A stretch of DNA of 64,000 nt from JACMLD01 sp039916305 (GTDB taxonomy: Bacteria > Bacteroidota > Bacteroidia > Chitinophagales > Chitinophagaceae). The notes under the pieces are model-generated. The model saw only the letters and a program-made list of their open reading frames with translations. It did not search any database and had not been told where the DNA came from. The stretch covers positions 9,418 through 73,417 of the forward strand of contig JBDSLR010000040.1 in assembly GCA_039916305.1 (NCBI GenBank), written 5' to 3'. Of the stretch, positions 25,103 to 34,371 are shown piece after piece (the stretch's first letter is position 1; the number at the start of each line of letters is the position of its first letter). The position numbers and the translations under genes are program-made.

Positions 25103-26041
25103 ATGACAAGAGAGCAGGTAACGTATTTGGTATTTGGAATTGCTTTGGTACTGGCGCTGATTTTTGATTTGGGCTTGCTCAGCAAAAAATCGTCCATCAT
25201 CTCAACCAAAAAGGCCCTGGTGCAGACCATCTTCTGGGTAGCCCTGGCATTGGGCTTTGGTGTTTTTATTGCCGTAGAAAACGGGCAAACAGTGGCGCTG
25301 GAATACCTGAGTGCTTACCTGATGGAATGGAGCCTGAGCATTGATAATATCTTCGTCTTTATCCTCATCTTTACTTTTTTCGGCGTTCAGGAAACGCATT
25401 ATGCGCGTGTATTACTAATTGGAATACTAATGGCAATAGTATTAAGGGTACTCTTCATCACCGTAGGTATAGAGCTGGTAGAGCGCTTCCGATGGATCTT
25501 ATATATTTTTGGGGTCATACTGGTGATTACCGGTGTTAAAATGTTTGCTGCCAAAAAAGATGAAGAAGTTGATTTGGAGAAAAACAATGTGTACAGGTTT
25601 TTAAAAAAGGTGTTTCCTATTACTAATGAAGAAAATGGTACAAAGCTTACGCTGGTTAAAGACGGCAAGCGCTTTTACACCAAAATTTTTGTGGTTATCA
25701 TTATGCTGGCTACCATAGACGTGCTGTTTGCACTGGATTCTATACCGGCAGTATTTGCTATTTCCCAAAACAGGCTGGTGGTATATACATCCAATGTGTT
25801 TGCAGTACTGGGTCTGCGTTCTTTGTTCTTTCTATTAAAGGGTGCAGTTGATAAATTCAGTCACCTGCAGCAGGGTATTGCCATTGTGCTCATCTTCATT
25901 GGTCTTAAAATGCTGGCCGAAATACCTTTTATAGACATACATATACCTGTTTATATTTCTTTGATTGTAATAGTGGTTTGCCTGGCAGGCGCTATTATTT
26001 ATTCTATGCAGGTTGCGCAGAAAGATGAGGAAAGCAGCTAG
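25103..26041 (+). CDS. TerC/Alx family integral membrane protein
   Basis: 312 residues from ATG 25103; ATG 25061 and TTG 25049 are in frame but lie across a GAAC repeat and add unmatched sequence. There are about eight to nine membrane helices. The family's acidic intramembrane motifs are present: EWSLSIDNIFVFILIF and ATIDVLFALDSIPAVFAIS, whose Asp/Asn residues are thought to bind metal ions (Mn export in Alx/TerC). It lies 62 bases after gldG. A role in Mn homeostasis or in metalating exported proteins is inferred from the family. Confidence 0.9.
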   Translation: MTREQVTYLVFGIALVLALIFDLGLLSKKSSIISTKKALVQTIFWVALALGFGVFIAVENGQTVALEYLSAYLMEWSLSIDNIFVFILIFTFFGVQETHYARVLLIGILMAIVLRVLFITVGIELVERFRWILYIFGVILVITGVKMFAAKKDEEVDLEKNNVYRFLKKVFPITNEENGTKLTLVKDGKRFYTKIFVVIIMLATIDVLFALDSIPAVFAISQNRLVVYTSNVFAVLGLRSLFFLLKGAVDKFSHLQQGIAIVLIFIGLKMLAEIPFIDIHIPVYISLIVIVVCLAGAIIYSMQVAQKDEESS

Positions 26042-26154
26042 GCGGGTGGGTAAAATTTTTTAGCAATCTGCTGCGTGCTTTATAACACATAGTGAAACGG
26101 ATAGCAATCCGTTTGAGGTGCAGCTTTTAGCAGATCATCTATTAATCTTGTTTT

Positions 26155-28650
26155 GTGTACAGCATTGAAGAGATACGCAGCATCGTAAAAGGTAAGTGGT
26201 TACAGCAGGGTGTTGCGGCCACCATAGAACACCTGCTGCCTGATAGTAGAAAATTGCTGTTTCCCGCTACTTCACTTTTTTTTGCATTGAAAGGACCCCG
26301 CCGCGATGGTCATTCATTTTTACCGGAGCTATATGACAAGGGAGTAAAAAGTTTTATTGTTTCTATTGAAACAGGTATTGCCCTGCCGGCAGATGCAAAT
26401 ATTATTATTGTAAAAGATGTATTGCAGGCCTTGCAGGCGCTGGCAGCGCATCACCGCAAACAATTTTTATTTCCTGTAATAGGTATTACCGGCAGTAATG
26501 GGAAAACCATTGTAAAAGAATGGCTGAACCAGTTGCTGGAAGATAAATATGCCATTGTACGCAGCCCAAAAAGCTACAACTCCCAGCTGGGCGTGCCCTT
26601 AAGTGTTTGGCAGATGAATGAGCACTATACGCTGGGTTTGTTTGAAGCTGGTATCTCGCAAAGCGGTGAAATGGACAAACTGGAAAAAATCATCCGGCCG
26701 GGCATTGGCATCTTTACCAATATTGGCGAGGCACACAGCGAAGGGTTTTTAAACCTGCGGCAAAAAGTAAAAGAAAAACTCCAGTTGTTTGTACATGCAG
26801 ACACCCTGATTTACTGTGCCGACTACCCGGAGATCAACGAAGGGATAGCTGAACTGGTACAGCAACTGCGCAATAAGCCGGGCAACAGACTGAACCTGTT
26901 TGGCTGGAGTACCAAAACCGATGCAAGGTTTCGCATTCTGTCTTTACTGAAAGATGATACCACTACCTATATAACGGCACTGTATAACGGCAATGAACTG
27001 TCTTTTACAATACCTTTTACAGACGATGCCTCGCTTGAAAATGGCATTACCTGTTACTGTACCCTGCTGCAGCTGGGTATCGATAACCGTTATATACAGG
27101 AACGGATGCAGCAACTGGCGCCCGTGGCCATGCGGCTCGAATTAAAAAAAGGGATTAATAACTGCTCTATTATCAACGACAGTTATTCAGCTGATCTTAG
27201 TTCGCTTAAAATAGCGCTCGACTTTTTATCCCGTCAGCAGCAACACAACCGCAAAACAATTATTCTTTCTGATATACCCGAAAGTGGCCGGAGTGAAAAA
27301 GAACTCTACCAGGTAGTGGCTGCTTCCCTGCATGAAAAAAAAATTAGCCGCTTTATCGGCATCGGTCCCCAGTTGCTGAAGCACCGCAATATATTTGAAT
27401 CCGTTACCGGGCTGGAGACTAACTTGTATGCAGGCATGGATGCATTTAAAAAAGATTTTTATCATCTAAAATTTCAAAACGAAACCATTCTGCTGAAAGG
27501 CGCGAGGGTATTTGAGTTTGAGCAGGTATTGCCGCTGCTGGAGCAGAAAGTGCACCAGACTGTCCTGGAAATAAACCTAACCGCTGTACTGCATAACCTG
27601 CAGCAGTACCAGCAGGTGCTGAAGCCTTCTACAAAAATAATGGCCATGGTAAAAGCTTCCTCTTATGGAAGTGGCAGTTACGAAATTGCCAGCCTGCTGC
27701 AATTTCACAAATGCGATTACCTGGCAGTCGCTTATGCAGATGAGGGCGTGGAACTGCGCAAGGGTGGCATCAGTTTGCCTGTTATGGTAATGAACCCCGA
27801 GACAAATAGTTTTGATGCGCTGGTACAGTTTAACCTGGAGCCGGATATATGGTCTTTTGATATGCTGCAATTATTTGATGCCTACCTCAAAAAGGAAGGC
27901 CTGCAGCAATTTCCGGTGCATATTGAACTGGAAACGGGTATGAACCGGCTGGGTTTTAATGTGGAGGATATGCCCCTGCTGGCGGAAAAACTGGTTAGCA
28001 GCAGTTGCAAAGTACAGTCGGTTTTTACGCACCTGGCTGCCAGTGAAGACCCCGCTTTTGACGCCTTTACCCTGCAGCAGGCAGAACGGTATTTTGCAGC
28101 GGTGGCAATATTAAAAGATCAACTCGCATATCCTTTTATACAACATATGGCCAATTCGGCTGCTATTGTACGTTATCCGCAGCTTCAGCTGGATATGGTA
28201 AGGCTGGGCATCGGGTTATATGGAATAGATAGTGCCAGTACCCATACTATGCACCTGAAGGAGGTGTCTGCGCTTAAAACCACCGTTGCCCAGGTAAAAC
28301 ATTTAAAGAAAGGAGAAACGGTGGGATATGGCAGAAGGGGCACGGCCGGCAGCGATACAATAATTGCTACGGTGCGGCTGGGATATGCAGATGGCTATCC
28401 CCGGAGATTGGGCAATGGCGTGGGCAGCATGCTGGTAAACGGAAAGCCGGCACCAGTAATGGGTTCCATTTCTATGGATATGACGATGCTGGACATTACA
28501 GGTGCAGGACCTGTACAGGAGGGTGATGAAGTGATTGTATTTGGTCCGCAATTATCCGTGCAGCAGCTGGCGCAATGGGCAGAAACCATTCCGTATGAAA
28601 TAATGACCGGCATTTCACAACGGGTAAAGCGCGTGTATTTTGAGGAATAG
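26155..28650 (+). CDS. murF-alr: Bifunctional MurF (UDP-MurNAc-tripeptide:D-Ala-D-Ala ligase) - alanine racemase
   Basis: 831 residues from GTG 26155. The N-terminal half (about 1-455) is MurF, which adds D-Ala-D-Ala to UDP-MurNAc-tripeptide; ATP loop GITGSNGKT at 110-117. The C-terminal half (about 463-831) is a PLP alanine racemase supplying D-Ala: PLP lysine K500 in AMVKASSYGSG, ETGMNRLGF, MVRLGIGLYG, and GYGRRGT with RLGYADGYPRRLGNG. Both active sites look intact. The fusion is a known Bacteroidota arrangement and puts D-Ala production and use on one chain. lspA follows in the same orientation after a 186-base gap. Confidence 0.95.
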   Translation: MYSIEEIRSIVKGKWLQQGVAATIEHLLPDSRKLLFPATSLFFALKGPRRDGHSFLPELYDKGVKSFIVSIETGIALPADANIIIVKDVLQALQALAAHHRKQFLFPVIGITGSNGKTIVKEWLNQLLEDKYAIVRSPKSYNSQLGVPLSVWQMNEHYTLGLFEAGISQSGEMDKLEKIIRPGIGIFTNIGEAHSEGFLNLRQKVKEKLQLFVHADTLIYCADYPEINEGIAELVQQLRNKPGNRLNLFGWSTKTDARFRILSLLKDDTTTYITALYNGNELSFTIPFTDDASLENGITCYCTLLQLGIDNRYIQERMQQLAPVAMRLELKKGINNCSIINDSYSADLSSLKIALDFLSRQQQHNRKTIILSDIPESGRSEKELYQVVAASLHEKKISRFIGIGPQLLKHRNIFESVTGLETNLYAGMDAFKKDFYHLKFQNETILLKGARVFEFEQVLPLLEQKVHQTVLEINLTAVLHNLQQYQQVLKPSTKIMAMVKASSYGSGSYEIASLLQFHKCDYLAVAYADEGVELRKGGISLPVMVMNPETNSFDALVQFNLEPDIWSFDMLQLFDAYLKKEGLQQFPVHIELETGMNRLGFNVEDMPLLAEKLVSSSCKVQSVFTHLAASEDPAFDAFTLQQAERYFAAVAILKDQLAYPFIQHMANSAAIVRYPQLQLDMVRLGIGLYGIDSASTHTMHLKEVSALKTTVAQVKHLKKGETVGYGRRGTAGSDTIIATVRLGYADGYPRRLGNGVGSMLVNGKPAPVMGSISMDMTMLDITGAGPVQEGDEVIVFGPQLSVQQLAQWAETIPYEIMTGISQRVKRVYFEE

Positions 28651-28810
28651 TTTAATAGGGTAATCAAGAATTTACTGCGTAGTAGTAAGTAGTGGGTGGC
28701 TTCATGACCTGTAGAGGCAAAGATGCATGACCAGGTATTTTCAGGCTGGCTGGGTGTGTAATTTAATAGCCGGTAGAGGCACCAAACCCGTTCACTGGCA
28801 CTGAAACCAT

Positions 28811-28818
28811 TATATTTG
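28811..28818 (+). promoter_or_regulatory. TAnnTTTG -7 box upstream of lspA
   Basis: TATATTTG, exact consensus, ends 18 bases before the GTG start of lspA; the expected transcription start leaves a leader of roughly ten bases. No clear -33 element. Confidence 0.5.
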
Positions 28819-28836
28819 CCAATTAAAAAATAACCG

Positions 28837-29550
28837 GTGAAGGGAAGAAATATTGTAGCACTCATTCTGCTCATTCTTATAATAGATCAGGCGCTTAAAT
28901 TCTGGGTTAAAACGCATATGCCCCTGAGTGAAGACTGGGATCAATACCATGCCATGCTTACGCCTTACGACAGGGGGCTGCGCCCGCTGGGCGGCAATTG
29001 GTTCCAGGTGTATTTTGTAGAAAACTCAGGCATGGCCTGGGGTTGGGAATTAGGGGGCAGCTGGGGCAAAATGGCCCTTACGCTCTTCAGGCTGGTGGCG
29101 GTAATAGCAGGTATATTTATTCTGCGGAGTTTCATCGAAAAAAGATACCACCGGGGCTTTATTATTTGTGCGGCTTTAATATTTGCTGGTGCGCTGGGCA
29201 ACCTGATTGACAGCATGTTTTACGGTATCATTTTTGACGAAAGTACCCGCTTTCACGTGGCCCAGTTTATGCCTGCAAAAGGCTATGCCGGATTTTTGCA
29301 TGGCAAGGTGGTGGATATGCTCTATTTCCCAATTATAAAAGATAAATTACTGCCCGGCTGGATACCTTTTATGGGCGGTGAGCGGTTTACTTTTTTTAGT
29401 CCTGTTTTTAATATTGCCGATGCTTCCATCTCTACCGGTGTCATCTCCATACTTGTTTTTCAAAGGCGGTTTTTTAAAAAGGAAGATGAAGAACAGCACA
29501 CCGTGGTGGAAACCAATACCCCGGTTAATGATAATGCACAGGTGTTATAA
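28837..29550 (+). CDS. lspA: LspA, lipoprotein signal peptidase (signal peptidase II)
   Basis: 237 residues from GTG 28837. Inner-membrane aspartic protease that cleaves prolipoprotein signal peptides before the lipidated Cys. Four helices, with family motifs FVENSGMAWGW, GALGNLIDSMFYG (first catalytic Asp) and FNIADASISTG (second catalytic Asp). It is longer than the E. coli enzyme (164) because of an insertion between the catalytic motifs (FHVAQFMPAKGYAGFLHGKVV), usual in Bacteroidota. Several lipoproteins in this window are potential substrates, GldK among them. Confidence 0.95.
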   Translation: MKGRNIVALILLILIIDQALKFWVKTHMPLSEDWDQYHAMLTPYDRGLRPLGGNWFQVYFVENSGMAWGWELGGSWGKMALTLFRLVAVIAGIFILRSFIEKRYHRGFIICAALIFAGALGNLIDSMFYGIIFDESTRFHVAQFMPAKGYAGFLHGKVVDMLYFPIIKDKLLPGWIPFMGGERFTFFSPVFNIADASISTGVISILVFQRRFFKKEDEEQHTVVETNTPVNDNAQVL

Positions 29551-29692
29551 AACATTTGTAATTTTAGCCTTGTTACTCAACCAACCTTTCCGGGCCCTGC
29601 TGCGTATCAAACAGTATAATAGCCAGGAAACGATCGATCCCCTCTTTGTTGCCTTTCACGGCAGCTGACCTTATAAAGTTAAATTCATAAAA

Positions 29693-31108
29693 ATGAAGTA
29701 TTTACAGCGTTTATTAGCTTTGGTGGCCATTAGTGCAGGCATTTTTTCATGCCAGAAGGAGTATAGCATAGAAAACCCTGTTGGTGGCAGCAATGCTGCA
29801 TCTCAGTGGGAATTTAAAGAAGGCGGAGTACAGTTCAAAGGGCCCGTTGATACCGCTGCCATTGATACCATTGGCACCTATAAGTTCCTCACAATTACCG
29901 GCCGCTCGGAAGATGGCAGCTCGCAAATAAGCCTGCAGGTATTCGGCGCCGATCTAAAGGTGGGTACTTATAAAACGCCGTTTAGTTTGTTTACTTATGT
30001 GAAAGGAACCACTTCCGTTTACCAGACAGACCAAACCCTGGCAGACTCCTTTAGCATCATCATAACAAAACTGGATACCACCGGGGTAAGCGGTACTTTT
30101 AGTGGCAAAGCGTTGAGCGGCAATACCGGCAAAACAATTGTTGATGGCAAGTTTACGGCGGTATTTAAGAATAGCCCCATCGTAGTTCCTCCACCTGCAA
30201 GTAAAGACAGTGGCCAGGTAATGCTTTGGAGCAAGGCCGGTTGTGGCGGTGGCACCAGTATCAACCCAATAGCAGTTACAATTGGTGGTACAAGAACGGG
30301 TTCCATCACCAAATTTTTTACTACTGAGCCAACTACCTGCGATCCGGTGGGTTCTTTCAGTATTAAACTACCGGTAGGCACTTATCCCTGGGTAGCGAAA
30401 TGCGGTACAGATTCTGTTACCGGTACTGTAACGGTTACAAAAGCTGGCTGTACCAAAGCGCAGGTCGACTTTACGGTACCGATTGTAACGGGCGATTATT
30501 TCCCCATGACAAAAAACTCTAACTGGAGCTATTTATATGAAGGTGCCACAGCAGCCGATTCCCTGTATACTTTCAGCACCGGCACTACAAAATTATTGTC
30601 AGGCAATACTTATAATTTATTTACCAATACAGACGGTGTTGTTAAAGATTCATCTTATTACCGGAAATCAGGTAATTCCTATTACCAGTATTCCGCGGCT
30701 TCCACAACCGTGGATTCTGGCATTACAATCACCAGTCCGGCTTTTGAGTATGCATTCCTGGTAGATAACTTGGCTCAAAACGCTACGTTTTCCGGCGGAC
30801 CTTATAATGGTTCGGCCAGTATAGTTGGTAATCCAATAACAATTCCAATTGTTCTTACGATAAAATCAACCATTCTTGCTACCGGTGCCACAGTAACAGT
30901 GGGTGCAAAATCTTATAGTAATGTAATTAAAGTAAAAAATGTGTACTCCACCAAAATTGGTACGTCGCCAGCTACTGAAAATTATGCATCAGAACAGTGG
31001 TTTTCAAAAGGTATCGGACTCATCAAATACATTGATTATACAGATGCGCCGTTGTTTACTACACCGGACTATATTTTAAATAGCACAGGAAGATTCCAGG
31101 TCTATTAA
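29693..31108 (+). CDS. Hypothetical large lipoprotein
   Basis: 471 residues. Lipoprotein signal MKYLQRLLALVAISAGIFSC with Cys20, followed by the QKEYSIENP start seen in many Chitinophagaceae lipoproteins. The rest is beta-rich and Thr/Ser/Gly-rich: an N-terminal beta domain (about 38-160), a carboxypeptidase-regulatory-like or Ig-like segment (about 165-260, with four Cys) and a C-terminal domain beginning GDYFPMTKNSNWSYLYEG (about 268-471), a pattern common in surface proteins. No enzymatic motif is seen. Probably outer-membrane anchored; function unknown. It is followed by a strong terminator. Confidence 0.75.
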   Translation: MKYLQRLLALVAISAGIFSCQKEYSIENPVGGSNAASQWEFKEGGVQFKGPVDTAAIDTIGTYKFLTITGRSEDGSSQISLQVFGADLKVGTYKTPFSLFTYVKGTTSVYQTDQTLADSFSIIITKLDTTGVSGTFSGKALSGNTGKTIVDGKFTAVFKNSPIVVPPPASKDSGQVMLWSKAGCGGGTSINPIAVTIGGTRTGSITKFFTTEPTTCDPVGSFSIKLPVGTYPWVAKCGTDSVTGTVTVTKAGCTKAQVDFTVPIVTGDYFPMTKNSNWSYLYEGATAADSLYTFSTGTTKLLSGNTYNLFTNTDGVVKDSSYYRKSGNSYYQYSAASTTVDSGITITSPAFEYAFLVDNLAQNATFSGGPYNGSASIVGNPITIPIVLTIKSTILATGATVTVGAKSYSNVIKVKNVYSTKIGTSPATENYASEQWFSKGIGLIKYIDYTDAPLFTTPDYILNSTGRFQVY

Positions 31109-31135
31109 GCATCTCTGAAAGACAGTTTAATTGAT

Positions 31136-31171
31136 TCCCGGTTGCCCTTGTGGCAGCCGGGATTTTTTTTT
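31136..31171 (+). terminator. Terminator after the lipoprotein gene
   Basis: An 11-bp stem with one G-T pair (TCCCGGTTGCC at 31136-31146, GGCAGCCGGGA at 31152-31162), 5-base loop, then nine T. It lies 28 bases past the stop codon. Confidence 0.9.
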
Positions 31172-31499
31172 AGATTATTGCAGCAGGTTAGATTGCTGGG
31201 ATGATTCCTGGGATGAATGGCTTATTGGCTTTCGGATGACCCGTTGATATCTACGGTAACGCAGGAAGGTCTATCAACCCATTTAATTTTGAATAGCAGA
31301 TTGCTAATAGCTAATTACCCACCCGCCTGTCATCCTGTAAGGATCTTGTGTACTTTCGATAGCAACCTGCAGGTAATTCTCAAAATGCGCCACTACATTT
31401 TCACACCATGAGCACATGAACATGGCGAGCTGGCAAATACAAACTGATGGAACGTTCAATTTCTGTGCGGCTTAAACAGCAGATTGGTTCTGTTACCCT

Positions 31500-31533
31500 A
31501 AAAAATCAAACCCCGCCTGGAAAGGCGGGGTTT
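31500..31533 (-). terminator. Terminator of the T9SS cargo gene
   Basis: A perfect 11-bp stem (AAACCCCGCCT at 31508-31518, AGGCGGGGTTT at 31523-31533) with loop GGAA; on the minus strand it is followed by GATTTTTT. It lies about 150 bases beyond the stop at 31681. Confidence 0.8.
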
Positions 31534-31680
31534 GTAGTACAACCGGTAAGTTGGTATTTTATAATCAGGCTGCAGCGCCAACTGCGAAGCTGTGTCAACA
31601 GCGATTGATTACGTAACAAATTACGGGTACTGATCAACAACTCATGGTCTTTACCATTGACATGAGAGTAAGCGACTTAA

Positions 31681-33951
31681 TTATTTCTCCATTTTTATAA
31701 TTCGTTTATTGATTACCCGGCCATCTGCCTGTACCCGCAGGAAATAGGTACCATCGCTCAGCAGGCCAAGATCTGAAACCGTTACTTTATTGAATCCCTT
31801 ATACCACATTTCCTGCTGTTGTTTTACCAGCCTGCCAAAGCTGTCAAACAATGAAATAGTCACCTGCTGATCAGTGGCTGTAACAGCATCAAATGACACA
31901 GCATGTTCAAATGGATTAATAAGCGATTTTATTTCCAGGGCAGTATTCCCGGTAAATAAGGTAGCAATATGGCTATAGGTATAGCCTTTTGCGGTTACCA
32001 GTTTTATCCTGTAGTAAGTAGTGCCGGTTAAACGGGTATTGTCTGTAAATGTGTAAGCATGCCCTTCATTCTCCATGGCCACAGCGGTCACTGTTCCTGC
32101 TTTCTGAAAATGTATAGCATCGGTACTTCTTTCAATTTCAAAATATAAACCCGCAGTTTCATTGGCAGTAGTCCATGAGAGAGCGGCAAGTTTGTTTACG
32201 GCATTGCCTTTAAATGAAGTAAGCTTTGGGCCTTCCAGAATCATACAGGTACTGGTTAGTACCTGGATAATGGTAGCGGCAGTAAATGAACAGCCAGGAT
32301 TATTAAGGTTCAATAAAGTAGAAGCTATTTTAATGCGGAAGCGGGCATTGTTTAAACTGCTATCGGCCAGGAAAGATGGATAAGTGGCGGTATATTGCCA
32401 CTGCCCTGCATTGTAAACCGGTGAGCCAATACCATTAACACCCGTAGCCGTCCAGGTTGCGCCGTTGTCAGTACTTTTCTCCCATTCCCAATAAACATAG
32501 TTTGAAAAATAACAACTGATCAAACTTGACATATCTACCTGGTTGCCCATACATACGGTCAGGTTGGGCGATGGATTTAAAATAAGATTGGGACTGCATG
32601 TCGCCAGTGCTATATCGTCAATGGCCCAGTCGTTACCACCACCACCGGGTGCATTGTTGCGAACCATAGCGGTAATGGATGTTTGCAATGGACCGGTTAA
32701 ATATGTAAAGCCCTTTTTTACCCATTGGCCATCATAGGCCACATCACCGGTAGTGTAATAATCAATACCATTGATGGCCAGGGTGAGGTTGGGTTTTACG
32801 CCGGATGAATCGCCTGGCGCTGTAGGGATGTAACCTGCTCCGCCCGTGGCACCCTTGCCATTGGAATCACAGCCACATTTAGAACAAATATTTCTAATCC
32901 ATAATGAAAACTCATAGTATGTATTGGGACAAAGACCTGTAATGGTCTGATAAAAAGCAGAGTCAATACGGTAGCTGGCATTGATCACCAGCATATATCC
33001 GCCATTATTTTTATTCACGGTGTCCGCGGGCGGGTTTCCCAATGCCGGACTTACAGCGCCGGTATGATCGCCAATAATATCCCATACAGAAAATACACGG
33101 TGCGATGTGGGAGAAGGATCTGGCTTTGGCCAGCTGTTTACAATGCTGTATCCTGCACCTGCGGTGCTGGTATTGTTTGAAATGCCGTAGTAATAATCGT
33201 TCGGATTATTTGATGCAAACGTTGCATAGGTATAACTGGGAGGCACATTTGCAGATGCGCCGCGGTTCTTATTTTTTCCTGCACCAAAAGTGCCGTTAAA
33301 TTCGGTACCCAATGCGTTGGCCCCGGTAGAGTTGGAGCAAAGACCGTAATTGGTAAACACGGCTACCGTATTTGACGGAAAAAAACTGCTGGTAATGGCC
33401 GCTGCTCCATTTTTATACGTTACAAATCCCCCGCCTACGTTTATCTGGCTGCCCAGTGCGGCCGTTATTTTTATTTTGTAGGATGCTACCAGGATGCAGG
33501 TACCCCCATAAAAAGATGGCTTATCACTGTTTTTGATTTGACCCCGCCTGAATGCACTGGCCTGTTTGCCCGCTGAGGTATTATAGCCAAGATTGATAGC
33601 GACAGCAGTGCCGGTGATCTTGCCGCAATCATCGCCGGCCACATCTGTAAAAGATTTATAGATCTTCCCTTCATTGGTAAGTATGGCCAGGCTGCCGGGT
33701 ATATAAGTTGCGCCGGGTGCAATATTGTCAAAAAAAGCACAGCTGTCAAGCGTGCCCGACTTTACAACAAAAGTGGCCCTGATCTGCAATGTATCACCGG
33801 GTTCCATGGTACCTCCATTGTTCCCTTTGGTTACATTAATATAGCTTTTACCGTAGTCTACTGTTTGTGCAAGTGAAGCAAGTGGTGTGCAGAAAGCACA
33901 CAGAAAAAAAAGCAAAATGGAAAAAGAGGTACCGGGTAAATTTGTTTTCAT
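31681..33951 (-). CDS. Large secreted protein with T9SS type A sorting domain
   Basis: 756 residues from ATG 33951; an ATG at 34002 is in frame but precedes the signal peptide (MKTNLPGTSFSILLFFLC...LASLAQT). Order: DUF11-like beta region (about 30-200), a galactose-binding/CBM-like jelly roll ending GGNDWAIDDIALATC (about 300-450), an Ig-like segment with EWEKSTDNGATW (about 455-560), the LSWTTANETAGLYFEIERS module (about 580-670), and a C-terminal type A sorting domain (last 75 residues) with DGTYFLRVQADG and a basic end. Cargo of the T9SS encoded by gldKLMN; the ligand is unknown. Confidence 0.85.
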   Translation of the reverse strand: MKTNLPGTSFSILLFFLCAFCTPLASLAQTVDYGKSYINVTKGNNGGTMEPGDTLQIRATFVVKSGTLDSCAFFDNIAPGATYIPGSLAILTNEGKIYKSFTDVAGDDCGKITGTAVAINLGYNTSAGKQASAFRRGQIKNSDKPSFYGGTCILVASYKIKITAALGSQINVGGGFVTYKNGAAAITSSFFPSNTVAVFTNYGLCSNSTGANALGTEFNGTFGAGKNKNRGASANVPPSYTYATFASNNPNDYYYGISNNTSTAGAGYSIVNSWPKPDPSPTSHRVFSVWDIIGDHTGAVSPALGNPPADTVNKNNGGYMLVINASYRIDSAFYQTITGLCPNTYYEFSLWIRNICSKCGCDSNGKGATGGAGYIPTAPGDSSGVKPNLTLAINGIDYYTTGDVAYDGQWVKKGFTYLTGPLQTSITAMVRNNAPGGGGNDWAIDDIALATCSPNLILNPSPNLTVCMGNQVDMSSLISCYFSNYVYWEWEKSTDNGATWTATGVNGIGSPVYNAGQWQYTATYPSFLADSSLNNARFRIKIASTLLNLNNPGCSFTAATIIQVLTSTCMILEGPKLTSFKGNAVNKLAALSWTTANETAGLYFEIERSTDAIHFQKAGTVTAVAMENEGHAYTFTDNTRLTGTTYYRIKLVTAKGYTYSHIATLFTGNTALEIKSLINPFEHAVSFDAVTATDQQVTISLFDSFGRLVKQQQEMWYKGFNKVTVSDLGLLSDGTYFLRVQADGRVINKRIIKMEK

Positions 33952-34371
33952 GGTACAGGATTTTGGATACATATAATAACGTATGTTATTTATATACTTC
34001 AAAACTACTCATCCCGGCCCACAAATGCAATCGGACAATTACCAGTGTTTTGCCGCTGTTTTTAGGCGTACCTTCTTCTACTCTACCATGTTTTTCCACA
34101 GATCCAGGTAAGTGTAAAGCCCTATATCCGGCACCCAGGTAACATTTTAATGCAAAGCACAGTGCTTTGGCAGGAGTAGAAGTGCCTGTGAATCAATAAA
34201 AATCATTGCCCATAGCCGGCGCATTAGTAAAATAACCATCACAAAATGGTCTTTGTCACCCCTTAACTGTACGTTCTTTTGCTATATTATAATCCGCTGG
34301 AGTGTTCTATTTTACAAGCATTACGCCCGTAGTACACGGTCGCTCAATTTGTTTTTTAATCCAATCATCCC
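33952..34371. other. Divergent promoter region between two T9SS cargo genes
   Basis: 420 non-coding bases between a minus-strand and a plus-strand secreted-protein gene. The minus-strand -7 box at 34000-34007 is the only motif identified. A -7 box for the plus-strand gene was not found; CTCAATTTG near 34340 is one base off. Confidence 0.45.
34000..34007 (-). promoter_or_regulatory. TAnnTTTG -7 box for the T9SS cargo gene at 31681-33951
   Basis: On the minus strand it reads TAGTTTTG, an exact match. A TTG (CAA at 34028-34030 on the plus strand) lies 20 bases upstream, close to the usual -33 spacing. The leader would be about 40 bases. Confidence 0.45.

Larger units (their letters stand above)
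31109..31680. other. Non-coding spacer between convergent genes
   Basis: About 570 bases holding one terminator for each flanking gene (31136-31171 plus, 31500-31533 minus) and no convincing gene. A 64-codon frame at 31217-31411 has no signal, motif or plausible composition. Confidence 0.55.

Noticed and set aside
31217..31411. 64-codon plus-strand frame between two terminators
   Set aside because: No start signal, family match or protein-like composition; it lies between terminators of convergent genes.
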